Part shown: positions 37,725-47,200 of the stretch, one piece after another | How positions within the stretch are numbered: position 1 is the stretch's first letter | Layout of the letters: each line of letters starts with the position of its first letter | Assembly: GCA_964538515.1 (NCBI GenBank) | Contig: CAZIEW010000027.1 | Span: forward strand, 1 to 58,368 | From: CALBZH01 sp964538515 | GTDB lineage: Bacteria > Desulfobacterota > Syntrophobacteria > Syntrophobacterales > Syntrophobacteraceae | Direction: 5' to 3' | DNA: 58,368 nucleotides | Notes under the pieces: model-generated | Seen by the model: only the letters and a program-made list of their open reading frames with translations | Database searches by the model: none | What the model was told of the DNA's origin: nothing | Translations under genes and position numbers: made by a program

Positions 37725-38541
37725 GCTCGCCTTCCTGCACGAGTGCCTCAAGGTCACCATCGGCGGGTCCGAATCCGTCCGTTTGCAGCTGTCTGAGCAA
37801 CGCCTGCCCTTCCGGGCTCCTTTTCATCTCGAGAAACACCGAGGTCAATTGCTTCTGCCTGGCGTCCGGTCCCCCAAACCAGACGACGGGGCTGACGGGA
37901 AGCTCTTTCGACTGATGTGCGATCTTGATGGAGTCAACGGACGATGAGTGCTTGAGTGCCTCATACTGAGCGCGGTCCAGCACCACCCCGGCCACCTTCC
38001 CCTGCATCATTCGGCGCAGCGCCATGAGTGGCTGCAGCGTCCCGCTCAGCCGGAACGGAAGCGCCTCGGCCTTCGACTTGAAAAGCAAGCACGCGGCGGC
38101 CTCGCTTTCAAAGAGCATCGTTCCCGAAACCACGCCTTTCAGCTGGTGCCAATCATCCGGACCCGAGGTCGACACCGCCAGCCGCCACAGGTCCTTATCG
38201 TAGCCTCCCGGCCTTGAGGACGCAAGGGGCTTCAGCGCAAACCCACGCCCATAGCTCACATAGAAGGAGAGGCTCACGATGCCCCACGCGGGAGGAGACG
38301 TCTGAAGGTACTCGATAGCCGGTTCCAATTCGTTGAAATACCGTCCGTTGATCCGGCTCCCACCGCCCATCTTCTTCTGCACGTAGGCCCCCAGAGCGTC
38401 CATGGTCGGCTGAGCCTCTTCAGGCGTCCCCGGCTGCCCCGGCTGAATGATCACAAAGTCGAGCGAACCGGCACAGTGCCCGCTGCCAGCCAATCCGAGC
38501 ACGATCCACAGGACTGCAATGACCCGACTCAAGCGCTTCAC
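37705..38541 (-). CDS. PhnD-like periplasmic substrate-binding protein
   Basis: A 278-residue exported protein with a signal peptide (VLWIVLGLAGSGHCAG). Features of type 2 periplasmic binding proteins include DFVIIQPGQPGTPEEAQPTM, GIVSLSFYVSYGR, a SEAAACLLFKSKAEALPF region and the closing QLTSVFLEMKRSPEGQALLR, as in the phosphonate-binding PhnD group. No ABC permease or ATPase is adjacent; the neighbours are an RND transporter (4-base overlap) and a TPR lipoprotein (20-base overlap). It may deliver a ligand to that RND pump. Confidence 0.75.
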   Translation of the reverse strand: MKRLSRVIAVLWIVLGLAGSGHCAGSLDFVIIQPGQPGTPEEAQPTMDALGAYVQKKMGGGSRINGRYFNELEPAIEYLQTSPPAWGIVSLSFYVSYGRGFALKPLASSRPGGYDKDLWRLAVSTSGPDDWHQLKGVVSGTMLFESEAAACLLFKSKAEALPFRLSGTLQPLMALRRMMQGKVAGVVLDRAQYEALKHSSSVDSIKIAHQSKELPVSPVVWFGGPDARQKQLTSVFLEMKRSPEGQALLRQLQTDGFGPADGDLEALVQEGEHGPCKP

Positions 38542-41237
38542 CGACTGGCTCCCTCCTTCGGTCCGATGTGGCCAAACACTTTAAGTGCGCACGGGAGAAC
38601 GAGCAGGCAAGCCGCCATTCCCGTCACCGATCCCAGTACCATGACCGCGCCAAGGCTGGCCAACCCCTGGTGGTCCGCAAGCAAGAGCCCACCGAAGCCC
38701 GTGATCGTCGTCACAAAGCTCGAGGCCACAGCCGTCGGCGTGCTGGTTGAGAAGAGGTCGGCACTCCCGTTGAGCTCACCCCAACGATCAAGCAAATGAA
38801 CCCCCCCATCGACCCCAACCGCGATGAGCATGGGAATCGCAAAAAAATTGGCCAGATTGAAGTCGACGCCCAGCCAGCCCATCCATTCCAACAACCACAG
38901 CACGCCCACCGCAAGGGGGGCCAGCGCCAGGAGAACAAACCGAATCGATCGCGCGTAAGCCCAGAGGATGAGGCTCACCAACACCACGGTGACACCAGCG
39001 GCATACAAGAACGTCCGGCGCATGAGATACGCCGACTCCAAGACGACCACGGGCACGCCGCCCACCTTTGGGTCCACCCCTCTGAGTGCGTCCACGAACC
39101 TCTGAAGATTGTCGAAATCCCAAATGTCCCCTTGGGGCGATACTTTGACCTGGAAACGGCCGTCCTTGCCGACGAAGAGGCGTCGCACGAATTCGGGCAG
39201 TCGATCGACCGTCAGGGGCTCCGTGGAAACCCACCGGAAAACGCGCTCCGCAACGGATTGCACTTCCGCCACAACCCTGCTCCAGAAACCGCTGAGACGT
39301 GTAACAGAGCCCGGGTTGTTTTCGAGAGCCGAGGCCGCCTCCGTAAGCTGATCGATGGACCGCTCCACGAGGGCAAGCTCCGAGCCGGCCCCTGCAACAA
39401 ACAGTTTTTCGGAGAGCGCCGCAAGCGTCTCATTCAATTGTCCAAAGCTTTGGACCAGTGGGCTCGCTTGCTCGGTCGACGGGGGAGGGATTGGACCGAC
39501 CCACCGTCCCACCAGAGCCCGGAGATCCGCCAATGAATGCGCCCTATCATCCCGCTCTTCGGGCAAATAATCAAGGATACTCTCGACCTTTCCAACCGAG
39601 GGCAAGCTCCGGGCTTTTGCCACCTGATCCTTGACCCCGGCGACCGAGTCTGCCGTAAGGACGGCGAACCAAGTCGATTCGTCCTTTGAATCCGTTAAGC
39701 GCCGCTCATACTCAACCGATTCAAGCCCTTGAGACTGAAGCTTCAACAGATTGTAGTCGAACCGCACCTTGAGGAGTCCCGGGGATGCGGCGAGGGTCAA
39801 TCCCGCAAGGACCAGCAGCATCGATCGAGGGCGATCCGAAAACCATTGAAAGATAGGCAGGGACACGACTCGCGGTGGAGTCCTCGGGAAGAGCCCATTG
39901 CGCCCGGCAACCAACAACATGGCTGGAAGCACCGCCATCATGGCGATCAGACAAAGGATAATCCCCGTTCCACCGATGAGCCCCAGCTCGGCCAACCCTT
40001 TGAAATCCGAGCCTAGAACGGCATAGAACGTACACACGGTGCACGTGACCCCCAGCACGATGCCCGGGCCGGTGTGGTAGATCGCGGCCCGCACGGCCTC
40101 CTCCACACTGCACCCCCTGTGGGTCCCCTCAAGAAACCGCATCACGATGTGAACGCCATAATCCACGCCAATGCCCACCAGCACGAGGGCAAAGACGACC
40201 GACAGCAAGTTCAGCTCCCCCACGGTGACCGCCGCAAACCCGAACGTCCAGGCAATGGACACCCCGAGCGTCACCATGATGAGGAGGGGTCTCAGCCAGC
40301 CGTGCAGCACGAAGACAAACAGCACCGCGACCAGCAGCGTATCCACCACGGACGCGCGCGTCATGTCGTCATTGGTGGTTAGCATCTCGTCGGCCTGGAG
40401 TGCGGGACGTCCCGTGATTCCCGCCCGCACCAGGGGAAGCTCCTGTCGCGTGGCGGCAAGCTCGCTTCGAAGGAGCTTCAGCGGCGCATCGACGATTTCG
40501 AGTGTGCTGAAATCCTTGGCCGGCAGGATCTTCATGATGAGATATTTTCCGCCGCCCGCTTCCAGGAAAGACCCGACCATGCCATTGAGGTCGATGACCG
40601 AGCCATCCTCGACCTTCCCATCCACAGCCCCCCGAATGGCTGCGGTGAACCGCGCCAGCCACTCGAGCCCGCGAAGGGCCGTCTGGTCGTCAAAATCGGA
40701 GAGTGTCCGCTGTCCGTCCCGGAAGATGCGGCTCACCTGCAGCAGGAGGCTCGAGAGGGTACGCTCCGTGAGCCAGGCATCGATGAAAGGACTCAGTGCA
40801 GACAAAATGTGGCTCAGCGCCGCAAGCTCATCCGGGGATGCCAACTGAAGCGCTGCGTCTCCCAGGTCATCCGGTGTCACGCGGTAGAAGATCTCTCGCA
40901 GGAGGTCCCGATGTCCACGGAGCCTTTCCGCGAGCTTCTCCACAAACGCTTCCGCCTGCCGCCTTCCTTCGTCGCTCCCTCCCGTTTCCACGACCACGAA
41001 CAAATATTCCTGGTCGCCGAAATTGCGCAGAATCTCCAGGTGGGCCTTCTGATAAGGCAAGTCGGGGGATACCAGGCGGTCCTGATCACCCGTCATCCGC
41101 AAATGCATCCACGCGTACACGGACGATGCGACGGTCAACGCCAGTGCCACGGCAAGGATGGCGCGGGGATAGGTCGAAACAGCTCTCCAAACGGCGCTCA
41201 GAACGCCTTCCTGCAATCGATGGTGTAAGCTCTTCAT
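38538..41237 (-). CDS. RND/MMPL superfamily transporter (HpnN-like)
   Basis: An 899-residue inner-membrane protein with two halves, each having one N-terminal helix, a large periplasmic loop and five to six clustered helices. The signature GVDYGVHIVMRFLEG in the first half is echoed by GVDGGVHLLDRWGEL in the second, as in MMPL/HpnN exporters. HpnN moves hopanoids to the outer membrane in alphaproteobacteria. The neighbouring class-III aminotransferase recalls HpnO (aminohopanoid synthesis), but no other hpn genes are visible. It overlaps both flanking genes by four bases. Confidence 0.85.
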   Translation of the reverse strand: MKSLHHRLQEGVLSAVWRAVSTYPRAILAVALALTVASSVYAWMHLRMTGDQDRLVSPDLPYQKAHLEILRNFGDQEYLFVVVETGGSDEGRRQAEAFVEKLAERLRGHRDLLREIFYRVTPDDLGDAALQLASPDELAALSHILSALSPFIDAWLTERTLSSLLLQVSRIFRDGQRTLSDFDDQTALRGLEWLARFTAAIRGAVDGKVEDGSVIDLNGMVGSFLEAGGGKYLIMKILPAKDFSTLEIVDAPLKLLRSELAATRQELPLVRAGITGRPALQADEMLTTNDDMTRASVVDTLLVAVLFVFVLHGWLRPLLIMVTLGVSIAWTFGFAAVTVGELNLLSVVFALVLVGIGVDYGVHIVMRFLEGTHRGCSVEEAVRAAIYHTGPGIVLGVTCTVCTFYAVLGSDFKGLAELGLIGGTGIILCLIAMMAVLPAMLLVAGRNGLFPRTPPRVVSLPIFQWFSDRPRSMLLVLAGLTLAASPGLLKVRFDYNLLKLQSQGLESVEYERRLTDSKDESTWFAVLTADSVAGVKDQVAKARSLPSVGKVESILDYLPEERDDRAHSLADLRALVGRWVGPIPPPSTEQASPLVQSFGQLNETLAALSEKLFVAGAGSELALVERSIDQLTEAASALENNPGSVTRLSGFWSRVVAEVQSVAERVFRWVSTEPLTVDRLPEFVRRLFVGKDGRFQVKVSPQGDIWDFDNLQRFVDALRGVDPKVGGVPVVVLESAYLMRRTFLYAAGVTVVLVSLILWAYARSIRFVLLALAPLAVGVLWLLEWMGWLGVDFNLANFFAIPMLIAVGVDGGVHLLDRWGELNGSADLFSTSTPTAVASSFVTTITGFGGLLLADHQGLASLGAVMVLGSVTGMAACLLVLPCALKVFGHIGPKEGASR

Positions 41238-42694
41238 GCGCTGCGGGCTGTGCGTAGGGCCAGATTCTTGGTGGTCGTCCAGGCGGACCCGGGGAAACGG
41301 TGAGCGTCTTTGAGAACGGCTTCGAAGGATTCGAGGAAGTAGTCCACGTCGGCCTGGTCAATGACCAGCGGAGGCATGATGCGTATGGTGTCGAGCCCAT
41401 GCCCGGCAACCTGGGTGAGGATGGAATACTTCTCCATCAAGGGCATCGTGATCATCTGGCAGAAAATGTCGGAATTCATGGAATGCAGGAGCTTCCAGCC
41501 GGTTTTGAGCGTGAGGGACCTGGGCTCCCCGAACTGAACCCCGAGCATGAGCCCTTTGCCTCGGATTTCGTGGAGCATTTCATATCGGTCAGCGAGATCG
41601 TGCAGGCCCGAAACGAGCGCCCGTCCCATGCTCTCTGCATTTGAGGCGAGGTTTTCCTCCTGCAGCACGTGCAGCGTCGCCAAGCCGGCTGCCATGGCCA
41701 GGTCGTTCTGGCCGAAGGTGTTGGAGTGGGCGAAGCAGCGCTCCATGCTGTCAAACACGGCGGAGTGAATCCATCGCTTGCAAACGATCGCCCCGACCGG
41801 AATGAACCCGCCCGAGAGGGCCTTGGACACCACCAGAATGTCCGGAACGACGCTCCAGTGGTCCATGGCGAACATCTTCCCCGTCCGCCCGAAGCCCGTC
41901 TGGACTTCATCGGCAATCAAGCAGGTGCCGTACGCATCGCAGAGCCTTCGAACGCCGGCGAAATAACCGTCATCTGGAACGAAGGCCCCCTTCCCCTGGA
42001 TGGGCTCGACGATGAAGGCGGCCACGTCGCGACCTGAGAGCGCCTCCTCGAGCGACTCCAGGTCGTTAAAAGGGACGGCCGTGCACCCCTGGAGCAGCGG
42101 CTCGTTGCGCTCACGGAACTCCTCGTTTCCGTTGACCGAAAGCGCGCCCAGCGTGAGTCCATGAAAGGCCTTGGCACAATAAACGATCTTCGTGCGCCGC
42201 GTGGCCTGCCGGGCGAACTTCAAGGCCCCTTCGACCCCTTCGGTCCCGGAGTTGGTGAAAAACACCGCCTCCAGGTCACCCGGCGCAAGTTGGGCAAGCG
42301 CCTCGGCGAGGAGTCCCGACAAGCACCCCACATCCATCTGCACCAGGTTGGCCGTGTCGCTGTCGATGACTTCATGAAGCACCTGCTTCACCAACGGATG
42401 GTTGCGTCCGATGTTGAACACGCCGAATCCCGACAGAAAGTCGAGAACCCGCCTCCCACGGTCGTCGATCAGATAGGCCCCTCTGGCGCTGGTGTAGTTG
42501 CGCTGATACCCGATGACCTCGAGCACTCGTACCAGCTGGGGATTCACATACCGGGAATGAAGACCGTAGGTTTCGGCGAGTCGGCTCTTGATGAGTGCCA
42601 CGACGTCCATCGATTTCACCACTCTGGGTTCGTGAAGGGATCGAGAAGGGCAAGACCCGGCCGAAACAGTCCGGAAACAACGTTCGAGGTCCAT
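41234..42694 (-). CDS. class-III PLP-dependent aminotransferase (HpnO-like)
   Basis: A 486-residue fold-type I transaminase. Features include the TNSGTEGVEGALKFAR cofactor loop, AFHGLTLGALSVNG, the IVEPIQGKGAFVPDDGY block, the DEVQTGFGRTGKMFA motif and the PLP Lys in VVSKALSGGFIPVGAI. The ATG at 42694 has GGAAGGG six bases upstream and a promoter close by; an ATG at 42610 gives the more usual 458 residues but lacks a ribosome site. With the HpnN-like exporter directly after it, synthesis of an aminated lipid such as aminobacteriohopanetriol is a reasonable guess; ornithine- or acetylornithine-type activity is the alternative. Confidence 0.85.
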   Translation of the reverse strand: MDLERCFRTVSAGSCPSRSLHEPRVVKSMDVVALIKSRLAETYGLHSRYVNPQLVRVLEVIGYQRNYTSARGAYLIDDRGRRVLDFLSGFGVFNIGRNHPLVKQVLHEVIDSDTANLVQMDVGCLSGLLAEALAQLAPGDLEAVFFTNSGTEGVEGALKFARQATRRTKIVYCAKAFHGLTLGALSVNGNEEFRERNEPLLQGCTAVPFNDLESLEEALSGRDVAAFIVEPIQGKGAFVPDDGYFAGVRRLCDAYGTCLIADEVQTGFGRTGKMFAMDHWSVVPDILVVSKALSGGFIPVGAIVCKRWIHSAVFDSMERCFAHSNTFGQNDLAMAAGLATLHVLQEENLASNAESMGRALVSGLHDLADRYEMLHEIRGKGLMLGVQFGEPRSLTLKTGWKLLHSMNSDIFCQMITMPLMEKYSILTQVAGHGLDTIRIMPPLVIDQADVDYFLESFEAVLKDAHRFPGSAWTTTKNLALRTARSA

Positions 42695-42720
42695 GAAATC
42701 CCTTCCAGATGTTGCCTGAG

Positions 42721-42749
42721 AACATACTCCAATTGCGGAGGGCTTTCAA
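42721..42749 (-). promoter_or_regulatory. promoter of the aminotransferase-RND operon
   Basis: On the minus strand TTGAAA (42749-42744), exactly 17 bases, TATGTT (42726-42721). The start of transcription would be near 42714, just before the GGAAGGG ribosome site, which supports the ATG at 42694. Confidence 0.62.
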
Positions 42750-43158
42750 AAGAAAAGAAGCACAGACCTCATCCAGTCATGGGCAGTAAAAGATCAAGGA
42801 AAAGAATTCATCAAGTTTCCGGAGGGGCTTTCCGATACACACTCCAATTCTATTTCTGACAACCTGCCTCGTGACGCTCCTCCACACCCTCTTGTCTCCC
42901 CGCGACCGTCATGAAGCGTAGGGTCATCGAATGCCGGCTCCCATGAAGGCGAGGCGTCTCCATGGGGTGGCAGCTTCCCTGGAACATCAACAGGCCCAAG
43001 CCTTTTGTCGTGCTTGTCTCGAGGCTCCTGCAATGAATCTTCTGTTCGTCCATCGCCTCACCGGAAGCCCCCCTTGCCGACTCTTGCCAAAATCGTTGCC
43101 CTTGAAGCGGTAGTCGTGATCGCCGCCCCACGGAGCGCTGAGAGCGAGAGTGCGAGAA
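42750..43158. other. intergenic region before the Rhs locus, no gene recognised
   Basis: About 410 GC-rich bases without a gene I can support. On the minus strand 42850-43173 is open in several overlapping frames with rather ordinary amino acid content, but no frame has a good start site. I found no clear promoter for the beta-helix gene that follows. Confidence 0.4.
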
Positions 43159-44277
43159 ATGGACATGAGGCAAGACAGAATCTCCCCGAAAAGACGGATC
43201 TCCCCCCCGGCACTTCTACTGACCGTCATCCTTGCCGGTTGGGTCGGAGCCCCGAATCCGACTCTCCATGCGGCCACGACGTCGGGAAGTGTTTTGACGG
43301 ACGAGACATGGGCCGGGACGCTGGACATCACGGGAAACGTCACCGTCAATGAAGACATCACCTTGACGGTTCAAGCAGGAGCCGTGATCCGGTTTGCCGA
43401 CAATACCGGCCTCACCGTGAACGGAAGGCTCGAAGTGCTCGGCACTGCCGACCAGCCCGTCACATTCACCTCCGCCTCCGCGACACCGGCTCCAGGCAGT
43501 TGGACTGGGATTCTTGTCACGCGCTATACCACAACCCCGCCCGGACCGATCCGGCACGCAGCGGTCACTTACGCGTCCACAGGGCTTTGGTGCGAGAGAC
43601 GCGGGGCGGCCATCGAGGATTCCAGCATCTCGCAGTGCATCGTAGGAATCCGGTTGGCAGCATCGGCAAGCGTCAAAGGGTGCACGATTTCCGAATGTCA
43701 CGACTATGGGATCGTTTTTGAGGAGCCCGACTCCTTCGCCCTCGAAATCGTCGACAACCACATCGCGCGCTGTGGAACGGGCATTTCCATTTGCGGAATG
43801 TATTGTTACGGCGACATCGCCATTCGAAACAACATTGTGCGGGAGAGCACCGAGGTCGGAATCCGCGTGACCTATGTTTCCAAAGCGGACATCCTGTTCA
43901 ACACGGTCGTCAACAATACCTATGGGGTGGTCCTCCATTGGATCATGGAAGCCTTCACCGTTTCGTCCAATGTCCTGGCGTTCAACGGCTGTGGCGTTCG
44001 TCTGTATGATACCATCGGCCCACGCGTCCTCTGCTACAATGCCTTTTGGAGCAACCACACCGACACCGTGGGGCTCAGTGCGGGAGAATCAGACGTTGTC
44101 ATCGACCCACGCTTTGTCGGAGCCCTCGATTTCCATCTCCAACCCGATTCACCCTGCATCGACGCAGGCGACCCCGCGATCCGGGATCCCGATTCCACCC
44201 GTTCCGACATGGGGGCCTGTGGCGCAGGAGGCAACCCTCCCTCTGAAAGCGGCAATGCTCCCCCATACCCCCGGTGA
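43159..44277 (+). CDS. secreted right-handed beta-helix protein, probable N-terminal part of the giant Rhs protein
   Basis: A signal peptide (PPALLLTVILAGWVGAPNPTLHA) is followed by a right-handed parallel beta-helix of about 300 residues with repeats such as GVGIRVTYVSKADILFNTVV-like turns (NNIVRESTEVGIRV, NVLAFNGCGVRLYD). The end LQPDSPCIDAGDPAIRDPDS is the usual close of such helices. The final words GNAPPYPR and stop lie on C-runs, and the next frame begins NVHPAPDAVV, which would read on smoothly after one extra C. The start may be 43150 (GTG), 43159 or 43165 (ATG). Confidence 0.85.
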   Translation: MDMRQDRISPKRRISPPALLLTVILAGWVGAPNPTLHAATTSGSVLTDETWAGTLDITGNVTVNEDITLTVQAGAVIRFADNTGLTVNGRLEVLGTADQPVTFTSASATPAPGSWTGILVTRYTTTPPGPIRHAAVTYASTGLWCERRGAAIEDSSISQCIVGIRLAASASVKGCTISECHDYGIVFEEPDSFALEIVDNHIARCGTGISICGMYCYGDIAIRNNIVRESTEVGIRVTYVSKADILFNTVVNNTYGVVLHWIMEAFTVSSNVLAFNGCGVRLYDTIGPRVLCYNAFWSNHTDTVGLSAGESDVVIDPRFVGALDFHLQPDSPCIDAGDPAIRDPDSTRSDMGACGAGGNPPSESGNAPPYPR

Positions 44278-47200
44278 ATGTCCATCCAGCCCCAGACGCC
44301 GTCGTCTCGCCCCCGGTCGTGATCCTCACCGTGAGCCCCTTTGCCGATCCCGACCCACAAGACGTCCACACGTCTTCCAGATGGCTGGTATGGCGAAACG
44401 ACGAGCCCATTGGGGTGCCGGTTTACGACAGTGGAGAGACCGCCAAAGCACTCACCAGCATTTCCGTCCCACTTTCCCTGCTGCAGGCGGATTCCATCTA
44501 TCATTGGCAAGCCCGCTTCAAGGACAGCCGCGGAGGATGGTCGAGCTTCTCCCTTGCCACGTCCTTCACAACTCCCAAAGACTCTGACCCGCCTGAAACC
44601 TTGATCCGGTACGGTCCGGACGAGGGGAGCTTCATCGGCACCAAAAGCCCCTATTTTTCCTGGGAGGGCACTGACTTCTACGGAGGAGATCTGAGCTTCT
44701 CCTATGCGATTGACTCGATGGAGAGCTGGTCTTCATTCGAGCCTTCTTCCTACAAGATTCTCAACGGACTCACTGACGGGCCTCACTTCTTCACCGTGAG
44801 GGCCAAGGATGCCAGCGGAAACATTGACCCGACCCCCGCCATCAGGAATTTCACCGTCGACACCACGCCGCCTGAGCTCAGCAACATAAGCGTTTCCCAA
44901 ATCACGAGCCACAGTGCGCTCGTGACCTGGAGCACCAGCGAGCCTGCCTCATCGCAAGTATCGTATGGCTACTCGATGCCTTCCGAGAGCACAACTCCCG
45001 TGGACACAAACGCGGTTACCGTGCACTCCGTCACGCTCGAAAACCTCCGGGTCGATACAACGGTCCGTTTCGCGGTCCAGTCCCGAGACCGGGCTGGCAA
45101 CCCGCGCACCTCCGAAGAGATGACTTTCCGAACAACGCCGGTGAAGGAGGCTGCCCCGCCGGAAACCACCCTCGTTCGAGGCCCCGAGGAGAGCTCCCTC
45201 GAGAACCCTCGTGAAGTGGCCTTCGCCTGGACCGGGAGCGACGACTGCACCCCCACCGCGAATCTCCTCTACGCATTCAGGCTGGACAACGATCCCTGGT
45301 CGTCCTTCGCCGCAGCCACTTCCTGGACCGCCTACAGCCTCACGGATGGTTGGCACACCTTTGCGGTGAAAGCGAGAGACCAGTCGGGCAAAGAGGATCA
45401 AACGCCGGCGGTCAGGAGCTTCCAAGTCGATGCGATTCCTCCGTCTCCCGCCTCCGACTTCCGGTCGTGGGTGACACAGACAGGTGCGGAGCTTCAATGG
45501 GTGCCTTCCCCCTCCCCGGACACTCAGGCCTATCGGTTGTTTTGGGACAAGGGATTGGGAGTCCTCGATTACGTGACGGCCTATGCAACGATCCCCCACC
45601 CGGGAAGTGCGCTGAGCATCGTCCTTCCGAACCGAGGGACGTACCGGTTCGCTCTGCGCGCCGTGGATCGTGTCGGAAACGAAGAAAAGAACACGCACCT
45701 GGTGACAACGGTCGCCCTCACACGTCCCAATGTCCCGACGTTGAAACCCGTAACCAGCCCAACCCTCACTCCCGTTCAAGTCCTCTCGGGCACCAAGGAT
45801 GCTCAAACCTCGCTCTCCATCAACGGGATCGAAGTGACTCCCCTGAACGACTCGACGGGATGGTCGTACGAAGCCTCCCTTGCGGTGGGCTTGAACCGTT
45901 TTGAGATTGCGTGCCGCAGCACGACGGGGGAGCTTAGCCCCTCCGTTGTCGCTTCAATCGAATACGACGCCCTGCCCCTCCCGGTCACCACCCTCAAGGC
46001 CGACGGGATCGGATCCGGAGCTTCCGTGAGCCTCAGCTGGGCCGGCTACGACGAGGCGAGCCAGAAGGACATCGCCTCTTACCGCGTCTACGCCGCGGAG
46101 CAGCCCTTCTCACAGATTGGCGGCATGGCACCCAGAGCCACACTTCCCAGAGCGACTTTCCAATACACCGCCTCCAACCTCCTCCGAGGGAAAACGTACT
46201 ACTTCGCGGTCGTGGCCTTTGATGTGCGGGGAAACGTCAACACGGCCGTGACGCCGGTTGCCGTTGTCCCCAGAGATGTGATGCCACCGGAGCCGCCGAC
46301 TGGGCTGCGCGTCGACTGCTTTTCGGACCGCCTCCTCTTCAGCTGGAGCCAGTCGGCCAACTCGGCAGGAGACCTCGCCGGTTACAAGGTCTATTTCAAC
46401 GGATCGGCCACGCCCGTTTCCATCGAGGCGGCTCAAACCACCTATGAGCCGACGGGGCTTTCCGCGGCCACATCGTACCCGATCAAGGTCACCGCTTATG
46501 ACAGCAGCGAAAATGAGAGCTCCCCACTTTCCGCAAACGGCATCACACTGATCGAAAACCCCGGGGGCGTCACCGCCCAGCCCTTCAGCGGGAAGGTGAC
46601 CCTCACCTGGACGGATGCACAGCCACGAGCGTATGTGTCCGAATACCGCGTATACGTGAGCGAATCGCCCTTCGTGAACGTTGCCGGCATGATGCCGAAA
46701 GCTAAGACAACGGGAGCCATCGCAAGCGTCGCGGGACTTACCAACGACACCCCTTACCACTTTGCGGTCACGACCGTAAACCTGTCGGGAGGTGAAAGAA
46801 AAGCGGTTGCCACCGTCACGACCACGCCACAGGGCGACAAAGAGGGACCGGTGGTCTCCGACCTGCGATTTGAGAACGCGCCTGTTGCCAACGGAGCGAC
46901 GATTCGGACCTCCGGGACCTTCAGCGTCAGTGCAGCGGATCCATCGGGCATGAGCCGGGTCGAGCTCGCCGTCGACGGCGTTTTGCGCCATACGGACACC
47001 AACGGCTCCACGCGCTACTCCTATTACTTGAACATCGTGTCCGTGGAAGACGGGAGCCACGTGCTCAACATCAAGGCCTTCGATACCCTGGGGAATTCCT
47101 CGACGGTGAGCCTGAGCTTCGACGTCGTCACCCAGCCCCCGGGTGCACCGATCCTCACGTCGCCGACCTCGGGGACTCTCACCAGCAAGGAAACCGTCAC

